A stretch of 9,281 nucleotides of DNA, from NCBI GenBank assembly GCA_021323495.1, contig JAJQJO010000161.1, forward strand, positions 1-9,281, written 5' to 3'. Origin of the DNA: Cellvibrio sp. (lineage in GTDB: Bacteria; Pseudomonadota; Gammaproteobacteria; Pseudomonadales; Cellvibrionaceae). The translations under genes were made by a program, and so were the position numbers. The notes beneath the pieces were generated by a model. That model ran no database searches. It had not been told where the DNA came from and saw nothing but the letters and a program-made list of their open reading frames with translations. Shown here one piece after another: positions 1 through 7,191 of this stretch. The first letter of the stretch is position 1. The number at the start of each line of letters is the position of its first letter.

Positions 1-784
1 GAAAATCTATTCTATGTTCCTCCGCAGCAGCTAAATGTATAGACTTAGTTGCCCTGTCGATGGCACGTTGGTTAAGTTTATTATCAGACCAGTAAGAATA
101 TTGGCTAGCATTTACCGATACCACTGTGTCATAAACACCGGCAAATTTTACTTCAATATTCTTATCAGTGATTTCTTCGTAACCTAAATACCTGATTCTG
201 GCATCCAGGGGTAACGATTGTTCCCAATACTTATCTGTCACTAAAAAAATACTATGCCTCGCAGTAGCCGCACCACGACTAAACCCGAATACATCAACAT
301 CGATTTTTTCAATCATATATTTTTCTGGAGGTTTTTTTTCAAGATACTCCCTCAATTCAGCCAAGGCTTTATCAATTCCCTGCCTTGCTCGACTAAAAAC
401 GCCGGAATCTCCTGCTCCCATAGAATATCCAAGACCACTGTCGCCTTCCCTATTAAAAGTTCCTTGACCTTCTATGTATATTTTGAATACGTAATCATAC
501 CCAGTTTCTGATTTTTGATCCTTTTTGATTGGGACATGCGGCTCCATAATGGCGATGTTAGTTCGGCCATTGTCATAGCTGTTACTACCGCCATCACCAT
601 TTTCTTTATATGGCTTGGTAGTTGTTCCCATTTCAAATTGTTCCCGCTCTTCTATATTGGTGCGGTTATTCAACGTACCATCAAAAAAAAGCGAAAATCG
701 AATTTTTAGTTTTTCTTTTTTAATTTTTTTCTTAGGCTCATCCATACCAAAAAGTGCTGCTATTGCTTCACCAATTTGAGTCAT
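1..784 (-). CDS. Tle1-like T6SS lipase effector (DUF2235), N-terminal part, runs off the left edge
   Basis: An open frame of 261 codons starts at the ATG at 784-782 and continues past base 1, so the C-terminus is not seen. Residues about 30-38 carry the family's opening strand and loop (FSLFFDGTLNN). Residues 165-173 carry the nucleophile elbow VFGFSRGAA, with Ser169 as the expected catalytic serine. Residues 214-221 (FAGVYDTV) hold Asp219, the probable catalytic aspartate. The segment LAAAEEHRIDF near the edge also fits the family; the catalytic histidine would lie outside the window. Known Tle1 proteins are T6SS-delivered phospholipases that attack target-cell membranes, so that is the inferred role here. 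Its place at the end of a vgrG/PAAR operon supports this. GGAG at 793-796, 8 bases before the ATG, is a usable ribosome binding site. The 5' end is AT-rich with several 6-8 base A/T runs. No signal peptide is seen. Confidence 0.86.
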   Translation of the reverse strand, partial: MTQIGEAIAALFGMDEPKKKIKKEKLKIRFSLFFDGTLNNRTNIEEREQFEMGTTTKPYKENGDGGSNSYDNGRTNIAIMEPHVPIKKDQKSETGYDYVFKIYIEGQGTFNREGDSGLGYSMGAGDSGVFSRARQGIDKALAELREYLEKKPPEKYMIEKIDVDVFGFSRGAATARHSIFLVTDKYWEQSLPLDARIRYLGYEEITDKNIEVKFAGVYDTVVSVNASQYSYWSDNKLNQRAIDRATKSIHLAAAEEHRIDF

Positions 785-1752
785 ACCTTTAACTCCACTT
801 TATTATCTATTCGAACTTTCTCAACTACGATAGCCCCACGCTTGCCAAAGTCTGAAGAGCTATACACCAGTTTTTGTCCTTATGTAAATGCTCCGCTGCA
901 AGTGCAATGAGTGTAGTTGCGGTAGCCGCACCAAGATCGCCATAGCAATCGGCAGGATGTTCGATTTTGACTTTTTCAATAAATTTTTGCTTGCTGCGCA
1001 AATATGCTACGCCATATTCCTTCGCCCAATGGTTTTCACCATTCATGCTCGAATAAATACTGTGGATATCGTGTTCTGGTTGATTAAGGAGAGCCTTTTT
1101 AAAAGCTTGATCAAGACCATCACCGCGATAGGGAGCATCGCTGTATAGATGACCTTCCTCCTCCGCCATACCTGGCGGATGTAGCGCAATTGCAAAACCA
1201 TTACGATTTTCGGCAAGCTCGGGATGACGAGTGAGCAGCAAAAAGCTGGCTACCAACCAAAACGAATGAATGCTCCAGTTGGTAAAGATAACGAAAGGAG
1301 AAATCAATTGCTTCCAGTCCAGCCGCTCTACCAGAGTAAAGGCTGCGGCTAAGTAGCGTGCTGATCCAGGGTTTACAATTTTCCTGCAAGTTTTCAACGA
1401 GTGAACTGAGCCCGTCTTTATCACAAGCTCTCTCTGACAAGCCCAATATTACCGGGACTGCCTGTTCTGTTGATCGTTGATGACAAGCTTCCCTTATAGC
1501 AGTAATTGCCATTTTAATAAGCCGATCATGGCGAGGATTGAACCTGTCGCCTTCATCAATTTTTGCCTCGATATCTTCAAACACCCCATCTGGCACTCTG
1601 GCCATGGTGATAGGTTCACCCTCGGGTGTATCGTACTCGGAGAGTGTATAAGCACTAATCCCCGCATTAACCGCCGCAACCGTGGTCGCGACACTGGGCC
1701 CTAACGGAGTGATCATGCCCATACCAGCGATATATAAAAGTGGCGATGACAT
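781..1752 (-). pseudogene. Ketosynthase-like T6SS accessory protein, broken by an internal deletion and a one-base frameshift
   Basis: The intact start (ATG 1752-1750) reads MSSPLLYIAGMGMITPLG, a ketosynthase-type N-terminus, and stays good to about residue 167 (FVLVG, near 1252). The frame then runs into junk and stops at 1201. The homologous sequence resumes one frame over at about 1247 (ASFLLLTRHPELAEN) and continues to KDK near 875. It then needs one extra A in the run at 871-875 to give KLVYSSSDFGKRGAIVVEKV and the stop TGA at 783-781. As I recall the family, some 35 residues, including a GEAAG-like segment, are missing at the first lesion. Related genes occur in vgrG islands beside TIGR02270 and lipase genes; their function is unknown to me. 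The start shares one base with the TIGR02270 stop (TAATG). The restored stop overlaps the lipase start as ATGA, which supports this reading. A sequencing error could explain the one-base lesion but not the deletion. Confidence 0.8.
785..800 (-). promoter_or_regulatory. Ribosome binding site of the lipase effector gene
   Basis: GGAG (793-796 on the minus strand) lies 8 bases before the ATG at 784-782. The site sits inside the 3' end of the ketosynthase-like pseudogene. In the intact ancestor, translation ending at the overlapping ATGA would have coupled the two genes. In the present sequence, ribosomes on the broken gene would stop at 1201 or, if they enter the second frame, at 825-827. The lipase therefore probably depends on this site alone. 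Confidence 0.55.
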
Positions 1753-3038
1753 TATTTAGTGAGTCCTTTCGCGGCGTGGTTTAGTAAAAAATGAGCAGGC
1801 TCCAGCAATGCAAGCTCTTGTGCAGCCATCTGCCTTTGGCGTTGGTGGCCGCTGGAAAATACCGTGCGTAAATGTTCGCTAGTGCTAATACCGGGGCTGA
1901 TAATCTGCCCCATAAAATAGCGTTGCGCGGGGGCGTAACGTTGTTGGTATTTTTGCCAGACAGCGGCGATTTTATTGACGTCGGGAAAAGGGAGATATTC
2001 GTCGTCGCCGAGACCAATATCTTCATTTTGGGCACCGTCGTCCGGTAGTTGTGCATCCAGATCCGGAAGCTCTTCCAAAACCAGTTTGTGTTCCTGCAGA
2101 CCAATCCCGGTGATAGTGGTAAAGGCTTCGCCAGCCAGACGCGTCAATGCGGGAATGCGCATTTGGGCAATAAGCCAATTAATGGCGTGGGGATCGCCAA
2201 GGATTGCGGTGGCGGTAATCACTAAACGGTTATTCGCCGGGTCTTTGGCGAGCAAGCTGATCCAATTGCGTGCGGCTTCCAGAGGCAGCACCCGAAAACA
2301 CAGGGCCATCGCACGGGCTTGATGAAGATTTGGGGTTAGCACGTAAGATTGCAGATGTGCCGCCAATGATTTATCACCGAGCAATATGGCGGACCAGGTC
2401 GACCAGAACACAACATCCTTTTCTTCAGATTCCATGCCGATACGCAGCGCATGCAACAAATCAAAACGTTTTAATTCACCGATCAATCGCAGCGCGCGCG
2501 CGTAGAGCTGTGGGTGCGCGAGGCAATCCTCGCGCTGCAAAATTGCAGTGAGGAACTCGCGCGGGTCTTCGCGCCTTGCACTGCATACCGCCAGCGCTAA
2601 ATATTTATGGTTGAGATCTTTGCTGGTGAGGAATTTTTTTATCCAGGAATGTACCAGCCGGCCTGGTAGCCAGGCCATGGCCGCCACCAAACCACGCATT
2701 GCGTGGCCGCTATCCAGACCGGCTTCTACCGCCTGTTGAACATAGCGCGTATCCAGACTGCGAAATGCCAATATCGCTGCGGTAAACACCGCATCCGGTT
2801 GCTGCAGCTCAAGTGCAGCGACACAAATTTTCCAGGACTCTTCCGGGGCGGTCATTAGCCCGTCAAGCTGGGCGTCTATCCGATTATCCAACTCAACAAG
2901 ATCTTCTGCGGTGTAATGTGGCTGGTTGACAGCGAGACTGCGCAAAAGCCATAAAAAGGTGGCATCGTCGGCGTAACGTTCATGGACATGGCCGTAACGG
3001 CCAGACAGGGTGCGGGAAGAAGTAGCCTCTGTGGTCAT
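1752..3038 (-). CDS. TIGR02270-family T6SS-associated helical-repeat protein
   Basis: This 428-residue protein is all-helical in appearance, with repeated Ala/Leu-rich segments through residues 60-310 that look like HEAT-type repeats. The segment AGEAFTTITGIGL (302-314) is a recognisable TIGR02270 family feature. It is followed by an acidic linker (about 321-347) and a C-terminal block around DDEYLPFPDVNKI and RYFMGQIISPGISTSEHLR. Members of this family are found next to vgrG, DUF2169 and PAAR-like genes; their biochemical role is not established. A scaffold or loading factor for effector mounting is my inference. No signal peptide or membrane segment is seen, so it should be cytoplasmic. It starts 9 bases after the PAAR-like gene ends, with no good ribosome binding site, and its stop overlaps the next start. 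It is visibly more GC-rich than its neighbours, with runs such as gcgcgcgcg near 2490. Confidence 0.87.
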   Translation of the reverse strand: MTTEATSSRTLSGRYGHVHERYADDATFLWLLRSLAVNQPHYTAEDLVELDNRIDAQLDGLMTAPEESWKICVAALELQQPDAVFTAAILAFRSLDTRYVQQAVEAGLDSGHAMRGLVAAMAWLPGRLVHSWIKKFLTSKDLNHKYLALAVCSARREDPREFLTAILQREDCLAHPQLYARALRLIGELKRFDLLHALRIGMESEEKDVVFWSTWSAILLGDKSLAAHLQSYVLTPNLHQARAMALCFRVLPLEAARNWISLLAKDPANNRLVITATAILGDPHAINWLIAQMRIPALTRLAGEAFTTITGIGLQEHKLVLEELPDLDAQLPDDGAQNEDIGLGDDEYLPFPDVNKIAAVWQKYQQRYAPAQRYFMGQIISPGISTSEHLRTVFSSGHQRQRQMAAQELALLEPAHFLLNHAAKGLTK

Positions 3039-3047
3039 GGATTAACA

Positions 3048-3428
3048 TCAACCCATGATATTTTTTTTGTTGTGGAACAGTGGATCACCCAATCGACACA
3101 CGTTCTTTCCCTCGAATTTCACGTCGAAGGAATACATCATAAATTCACATTCCGCTTTATTTTGGCTACTGATAACACCTTTTAATGTACCGGCTTCATC
3201 ACCCGTGCTGGTGGAATAGACGGCACCTTTGACCATGGGCATTTTGCCATCGGTTACTACTGTTTTAGGCCCTTTGCTGGTATCCGAGGATTTGCCAATA
3301 TTCGGATAGGGAATTGGCACAACCGCCGAGCCCACCGGCGTTTTGCAGACATCGGGAAAGACCGTGCTCATACCACCACTGCCTTTATGGGCAATACCGC
3401 GGGTATTGGAAAAAGTTGTCTGTGCCAT
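3048..3428 (-). CDS. DUF4150 PAAR-like spike-tip protein
   Basis: This is a compact 126-residue protein matching the stand-alone PAAR-like (DUF4150) family. The N-terminus (MAQTTFSNTRGIAHKGSG) leads into FPDVCKTPVGSAVVPIPYPN (residues about 25-44), the hallmark segment. TGDEAGTLKGVISSQNKAE follows, and then the C-terminal NVCRLGDPLFHNKKN. PAAR-type proteins cap the VgrG trimer and sharpen the T6SS spike, and can link cargo to it. This one has no toxin extension, so it should act as a tip or bridge for a separate cargo, most likely the lipase at the left end of the operon. It sits directly after the DUF2169 gene (19-base gap), a pairing common for DUF4150 proteins, and just before TIGR02270. 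The start is fixed by a strong AAGGAG six bases upstream. Confidence 0.9.
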   Translation of the reverse strand: MAQTTFSNTRGIAHKGSGGMSTVFPDVCKTPVGSAVVPIPYPNIGKSSDTSKGPKTVVTDGKMPMVKGAVYSTSTGDEAGTLKGVISSQNKAECEFMMYSFDVKFEGKNVCRLGDPLFHNKKNIMG

Positions 3429-3440
3429 TTATTGCTCCTT
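3429..3440 (-). promoter_or_regulatory. Ribosome binding site of the PAAR-like gene
   Basis: AAGGAG on the minus strand (3435-3440) lies 6 bases before the ATG at 3428-3426. It is one of the two strongest sites in the window, the other being that of hcp. It suggests independent, efficient translation of the spike tip within the operon, whereas DUF6484, DUF2169 and TIGR02270 have weak sites. Confidence 0.65.
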
Positions 3441-3447
3441 GAATCCC

Positions 3448-4443
3448 TTAACGGGACAAGCTCACTGATATTTGTTGGATTTTGGTCATTTTTTTATCGC
3501 AGGCTATAGCAGCCCGCCACACCATGGATAGCTGACGCTGGTTAGGGTCTAACAACAAGGTTTCCATAACAAAAGGAGTCGCGTGTTCTTGCCCGGCGAT
3601 GATCACTTTATTCGCCAGATTAACGTAGGGAAGTGTGAACCCCAAATCACCGGTGGGGTGCATTCCAATAATCCGCACCGCTTCACCGCCCTGTAAATAG
3701 CCAGGATAAATTAAATCGGCTGGTGCAACATTCATAAAACGCGGATTGTAATCACCAGGCAAGAAAGGTGCTCTCGTTTTCTGCCAGATATCATCATAGG
3801 TACCGGCAAAACTGGCGCGGGGTTGCCAATTGGGCGCGATAGGTGCAAAACAGGCGGGCTCTGGTTTATCGCGATAATCACGAATTAAATGATCGGGACT
3901 TTCAAGATTAGGCAAAGGCATTCCTTGTATCTCGGGGGGACTTTTACGGCCCACAAAACCGCAGCCAACCGGATTTTTTACTTCAACATCACGCAGCTTC
4001 CCACCTTCGATGACATCCTGCCCACCGAAAGCACGTTCATATATCAAGGGCATCGAAACAAAGGGTTCGGGCTGGGTTATCTGGCCCTGGCTCCAAACCC
4101 GGTCACCAAACACTCTGACGACTTTACTGAGCGATCCAACTTGCAAACCAACATCCATTTGCCGCACGGGCCGCTGCCCTGGTGAGCAAGCAGCACCTAC
4201 CATCACAATATCCGTTGCTGGTTTACCAATATGGTAATCCGAGCTAATGTGCAAACTGGATTTGGCTGGCTCGGTCCAATATTCGTCTCCCTGCTGCAAA
4301 GGTGCCTGCGCTTTGGCTAATGTCCATTGCGCACCAATGACAAATGTTGCTTTCACCATAATGTAAAGCGTATCCACGCCATTCTCATTGGGAAAGATGG
4401 CGAACGCAGATGCAAAAGGAGTATTGTTTTTAAGCTGTAACAT
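3448..4443 (-). CDS. DUF2169 T6SS adaptor/chaperone-type protein
   Basis: This 331-residue protein has the DUF2169 pattern throughout. It has a β-rich N-terminus (LYIMVKATFVI, about 26-36) and an RAFGG motif (137-141) followed by KNPVGCGF (156-163). PIAPNWQPR (201-209) is followed by AGTYDDIWQKTRAPFLPGDY (213-232). Further along come APADLIYPGYLQGGEAVRI and then FTLPYVN. DUF2169 proteins are encoded beside PAAR or DUF4150 proteins and are regarded as adaptors or chaperones that help load effectors onto the spike. The neighbouring DUF4150 gene makes that the best guess for this one. It is cytoplasmic, with no signal peptide. The start ATG (4443-4441) gives the expected family N-terminus, but the ribosome binding site is weak. 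It follows the DUF6484 stop by 58 bases. I see no sign of damage. Confidence 0.92.
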   Translation of the reverse strand: MLQLKNNTPFASAFAIFPNENGVDTLYIMVKATFVIGAQWTLAKAQAPLQQGDEYWTEPAKSSLHISSDYHIGKPATDIVMVGAACSPGQRPVRQMDVGLQVGSLSKVVRVFGDRVWSQGQITQPEPFVSMPLIYERAFGGQDVIEGGKLRDVEVKNPVGCGFVGRKSPPEIQGMPLPNLESPDHLIRDYRDKPEPACFAPIAPNWQPRASFAGTYDDIWQKTRAPFLPGDYNPRFMNVAPADLIYPGYLQGGEAVRIIGMHPTGDLGFTLPYVNLANKVIIAGQEHATPFVMETLLLDPNQRQLSMVWRAAIACDKKMTKIQQISVSLSR

Positions 4444-4501
4444 AGCGCAGATTCACTGGGACAAACCGCCTGCGAAAATTTCGCCCAAGCGGATACAAAC
4501 A

Positions 4502-5098
4502 TCAGTTTACTTGTACTGATCCGCCAAGAATTCGGTTAACTCCACTGGATCTACTCAATAGATATTTTCCGCGAATCACTACTTTTCCATTGCGAGTAAG
4601 CGTAATACTCGCCTCGCCGCATTTAAGAACGACCTCCTCCTGCCCCTCCAGCACGACCCTTTTTCCGTCTACATGCACAGTGTCGCCATGGAGATCAGCA
4701 TTTGTAGTTTGCGTTGAGGTTGTAGCAGGTTCGTCAAATACGGTTTGGTCCATCGTTTCCAATACCGGAATTGGTATTTCCGATGATTGCTCAATCAAAT
4801 TATCCAGCATCTGCTGTAAGGGTGAATAAAGAAAACCAATTACGATAGGACGTGAATCTGCCCCTTGGGTAAAGAGTAAAGCCACTTGCCTCCCTATATG
4901 TTGGGGCAACACAGGAATAGTGGCCAACGCAGTTGTTGGTTCAAAATGGGGTAACTGGGGAAATCCAACAATGGGGCTGCCATTACTATCGATCCCCGCA
5001 AGCACGCCGAGCAATACTTCGCCCGGCGCTACCATTGAACCAGGCATTTCTGTTTGCAGTTCAATGCCTTCTGATTCTTCAAACAAACTTGCACTCAT
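4502..5098 (-). CDS. DUF6484 domain protein, T6SS accessory
   Basis: This 198-residue protein has two recognisable parts. Residues about 24-95 form a β-rich domain (VLLGVLAGIDSNGSPIVGF, then GRQVALLF and RPIVIGFLYSP) that resembles an OB-fold-like segment. After a Thr/Glu-rich linker comes a C-terminal segment, VVLKCGEASITLTRNGKVVI and then GKYLLSRSSGVNRILGGSVQ, that closely echoes the end of VgrG proteins. DUF6484 proteins are regularly found downstream of vgrG. Their function is not established; the resemblance to a short spike-type module suggests binding to the VgrG needle or tip, which is inference. The ATG (5098-5096) lies 8 bases after the vgrG stop with no clear ribosome binding site, so translational coupling to vgrG is likely. 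No frameshift or truncation is seen. Confidence 0.84.
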   Translation of the reverse strand: MSASLFEESEGIELQTEMPGSMVAPGEVLLGVLAGIDSNGSPIVGFPQLPHFEPTTALATIPVLPQHIGRQVALLFTQGADSRPIVIGFLYSPLQQMLDNLIEQSSEIPIPVLETMDQTVFDEPATTSTQTTNADLHGDTVHVDGKRVVLEGQEEVVLKCGEASITLTRNGKVVIRGKYLLSRSSGVNRILGGSVQVN

Positions 5099-5106
5099 AG
5101 ATCACA

Positions 5107-7113
5107 CTAATTGTTAGTAATTTTGCTACCTTTGATAACCACATTTCCGGAGCCCTTAACATTGATATTGGCTCCGGAAATGGTGATATCACCATTGCTC
5201 TTCATAACGATAGAGGCTGAACCGGTCTTAAGCGTGATCTGGTCATCAGCCGTCATGGTGATAGTTTTGGCTTTTAATGCATATTCTTTGGTGACATTCT
5301 CGGTGTATTTACCCTCGACAGTTTCACGTAGATCCTTGCTAATGCCAATCGTCATGTTTTTACCGATAGTTTCGGTATGGTTTTCACTAATATCAATGGT
5401 GATATTTTTGCCCACACTCAAAGACATATTTTTTCCAATAGTCTCCGAGTGATCATCCCCTACATCTATGGTTTTATTTTTCCCAATCGATTCGGTTTGA
5501 TTATTAGCAACCGTTTTATTGCGATCATTACCAATCGAAGAATTCTCATCATGCTTAATCGTCTTGGTGCGATCATGATCAACCGTCAAAGTCTGGTCAT
5601 TTTCGACTTGCGTGTCATAATTTTTTTCCGCATGAACATATATTTGTTCTTCACCTTTTTTATCTTCAAAGCGAAGCTCATTGTAATTTTGCGGTGAGCC
5701 GCCTTTTGTCGAGCGGGTTTTTATACCACTTTGAGTTTTTGAAGTATAAGTGGGTTTATTCCAGGCGTTATAAACAGACCCGGTTACCAGAGGGCGATCC
5801 GGATCACCATCCAGGAAATTAACGATAACTTCGTGTCCAATACGCGGAATAAAAGACGAACCCCATTGGTTACCCGCCCAACTTTGGACTACACGAATAA
5901 AACAGGAACTATTTTCGTCATCCTTACCTTCACGGTCCCAGATAAACTGAACCTTGATTCGGCAATACTCATCGATATAAATTTCTTCACCCGCAGGGCC
6001 GACCACCACAGCTGATTGCGGCCCTTTCATTACCGGCTTTTTATGCAAACGTTTAGGACGGAACGGGGTGTCAGCAGGAATACAGACAAACTGGTTGGTG
6101 TAAGTCGCATTGCCTTCTTGACCCGGAAAGTAACTCTTGTCAATTGCATGATGCGTTACTGCCGTTAAGATATAACTTCCTTTTTGCGAGGCCGTGGCAT
6201 GTTTAGCCAGTTTGAATTTGCCGCCCGCGTAAAAGCTTGCGCAACCGCTTTGTCCAAATACGGTATCGCGGTCCGCCTCTTCTGAATCCAGACAAATCTT
6301 TGCAGCCTCTGAACCTAAATTAGGGTCATAAAATGCCGGGTATTCATAATGCTCAAAAATTCCGTTTTTGGCGTATTGGCTATTAGTTTTAATCGTCGCC
6401 GTCAGATCTTTTTGCGGCTCTTTAAAGTTGTAATCATTCAGGGTCCACATACCCTTTTTAAAGGAATATTTATGCTCCCATGAATTAATCTGTGCATGCG
6501 GTGCACTGCCCTTGGAGTACTCCAAATCTGTCTCTGACACATCGCTGTAGGCGTTAGGTTTATCCACCAAAATTAACTGATGCTTCCCGTCTGAATGCTC
6601 AAAAAAATAAGCAATACCATCTTCTTCAAGCAGGCGAGAGACGAAATGCAGATCACTCTCGTTGTGCTGTACACAATATTCACGCTTTTTCCCGCCCTCC
6701 GCCCGGAATTCAAAATCTGCGAACCCGAGGTCGCTGAATACCTGGCTGACTATTTCTTTAGTATTTTTTTCCTGAAATATGCGATGGTCATTGGTTTGCG
6801 ATAAAAACCAAAACCAGGGAACCATCACCATCTTATATTCGCGCAAGTTGTCCGCTTTAATCTCACCCAGGACAAACTCTCTGACAAACCCGTTAAACTT
6901 ACGGTTTGCATCAGTTTTCACAGTAACAGTGGCGGATTTACCCACGATCTTATTGGGATCTATATCCAGATTTTCTGAAATTACTTCAATAGTAAATTCA
7001 AATAAATTAGAAATACCTTCGGTGCCCTGAAAGCTGGTAAGCAGGAACGTGTCTTTACCGAGGGAAAAATCAGAAATGGAGATGAAACGATTATCTTGAG
7101 TGAGCTGAGTCAT
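5107..7113 (-). CDS. vgrG: VgrG/TssI spike protein of the type VI secretion system
   Basis: This is a full-length VgrG of 668 residues. The gp27-like part runs to about residue 350 (FQGTEGISNLFEFTIEV near 28-44; VQHNESDLHFVSRLLEEDGI at 148-167). The gp5-like OB domain lies at about 375-450 (DEYCRIKVQFIWDREG; SWAGNQWGSSFIPRIGHEVI; FLDGDPDRPLVTGSVYN). From about 505 the protein is a repetitive β-prism needle, ending with KTGSASIVMKSNGDITISG and a short tail at residue 668. A trimer of this protein forms the puncturing spike at the end of the Hcp tube. There is no C-terminal enzymatic extension, so cargo must be carried through adaptors, which fits the downstream DUF6484, DUF2169 and PAAR-like genes. 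The ATG (7113-7111) has only a weak AAGG upstream. The gap from hcp is 118 bases and holds a terminator. Confidence 0.97.
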   Translation of the reverse strand: MTQLTQDNRFISISDFSLGKDTFLLTSFQGTEGISNLFEFTIEVISENLDIDPNKIVGKSATVTVKTDANRKFNGFVREFVLGEIKADNLREYKMVMVPWFWFLSQTNDHRIFQEKNTKEIVSQVFSDLGFADFEFRAEGGKKREYCVQHNESDLHFVSRLLEEDGIAYFFEHSDGKHQLILVDKPNAYSDVSETDLEYSKGSAPHAQINSWEHKYSFKKGMWTLNDYNFKEPQKDLTATIKTNSQYAKNGIFEHYEYPAFYDPNLGSEAAKICLDSEEADRDTVFGQSGCASFYAGGKFKLAKHATASQKGSYILTAVTHHAIDKSYFPGQEGNATYTNQFVCIPADTPFRPKRLHKKPVMKGPQSAVVVGPAGEEIYIDEYCRIKVQFIWDREGKDDENSSCFIRVVQSWAGNQWGSSFIPRIGHEVIVNFLDGDPDRPLVTGSVYNAWNKPTYTSKTQSGIKTRSTKGGSPQNYNELRFEDKKGEEQIYVHAEKNYDTQVENDQTLTVDHDRTKTIKHDENSSIGNDRNKTVANNQTESIGKNKTIDVGDDHSETIGKNMSLSVGKNITIDISENHTETIGKNMTIGISKDLRETVEGKYTENVTKEYALKAKTITMTADDQITLKTGSASIVMKSNGDITISGANINVKGSGNVVIKGSKITNN
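5278..5598 (-). repeat. Imperfect 8/16-residue repeats in the VgrG needle
   Basis: VgrG residues about 506-612 are built of degenerate 8-residue units that pair into 16-residue blocks. Blocks beginning ESIGKN or ETIGKN start at residues 541, 557 and 581, with a weaker one (ETVEGK) at 597. On the DNA these starts are near 5493, 5445, 5373 and 5325, so the spacing is 48 bases with one extra 24-base half unit. Codons differ at synonymous positions between copies (for example ATT GGG, ATT GGA, ATC GGT), so the repeats are old rather than a recent tandem expansion. Confidence 0.8.
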
Positions 7114-7191
7114 GCTATTGCAACCTTAATAAACCCTTCATTAGAAGTGTTATTACATCCTTGCCCCGCAGTAAGGAATGCGAGCTCAGAG

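Noticed and set aside
865..880. Programmed -1 frameshift at the A run
   Set aside because: The site reads C AAA AAC rather than a full slippery heptamer. The gene has a second, unrelated lesion upstream that already stops translation at 1201.
825..1424. A separate 199-codon gene starting at the ATG at 1424
   Set aside because: Its first 58 or so residues are the out-of-frame reading of the ketosynthase-like gene, which is coding in another frame there. Only the part from about 1247 onward is homologous, so it is the middle of a broken gene, not an independent one.
3048..3120. A toxin extension on the PAAR-like protein
   Set aside because: The protein ends at 126 residues, just after the conserved GDPLFHNKKN segment.
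5107..5300. A toxin domain at the VgrG C-terminus
   Set aside because: The protein ends right after the β-prism repeats at residue 668, leaving no room for an extra domain.
5111..5697. Long open frames on the plus strand opposite the VgrG needle
   Set aside because: They are shadows of the repetitive VgrG coding sequence, with low-complexity translations and no ribosome binding sites.
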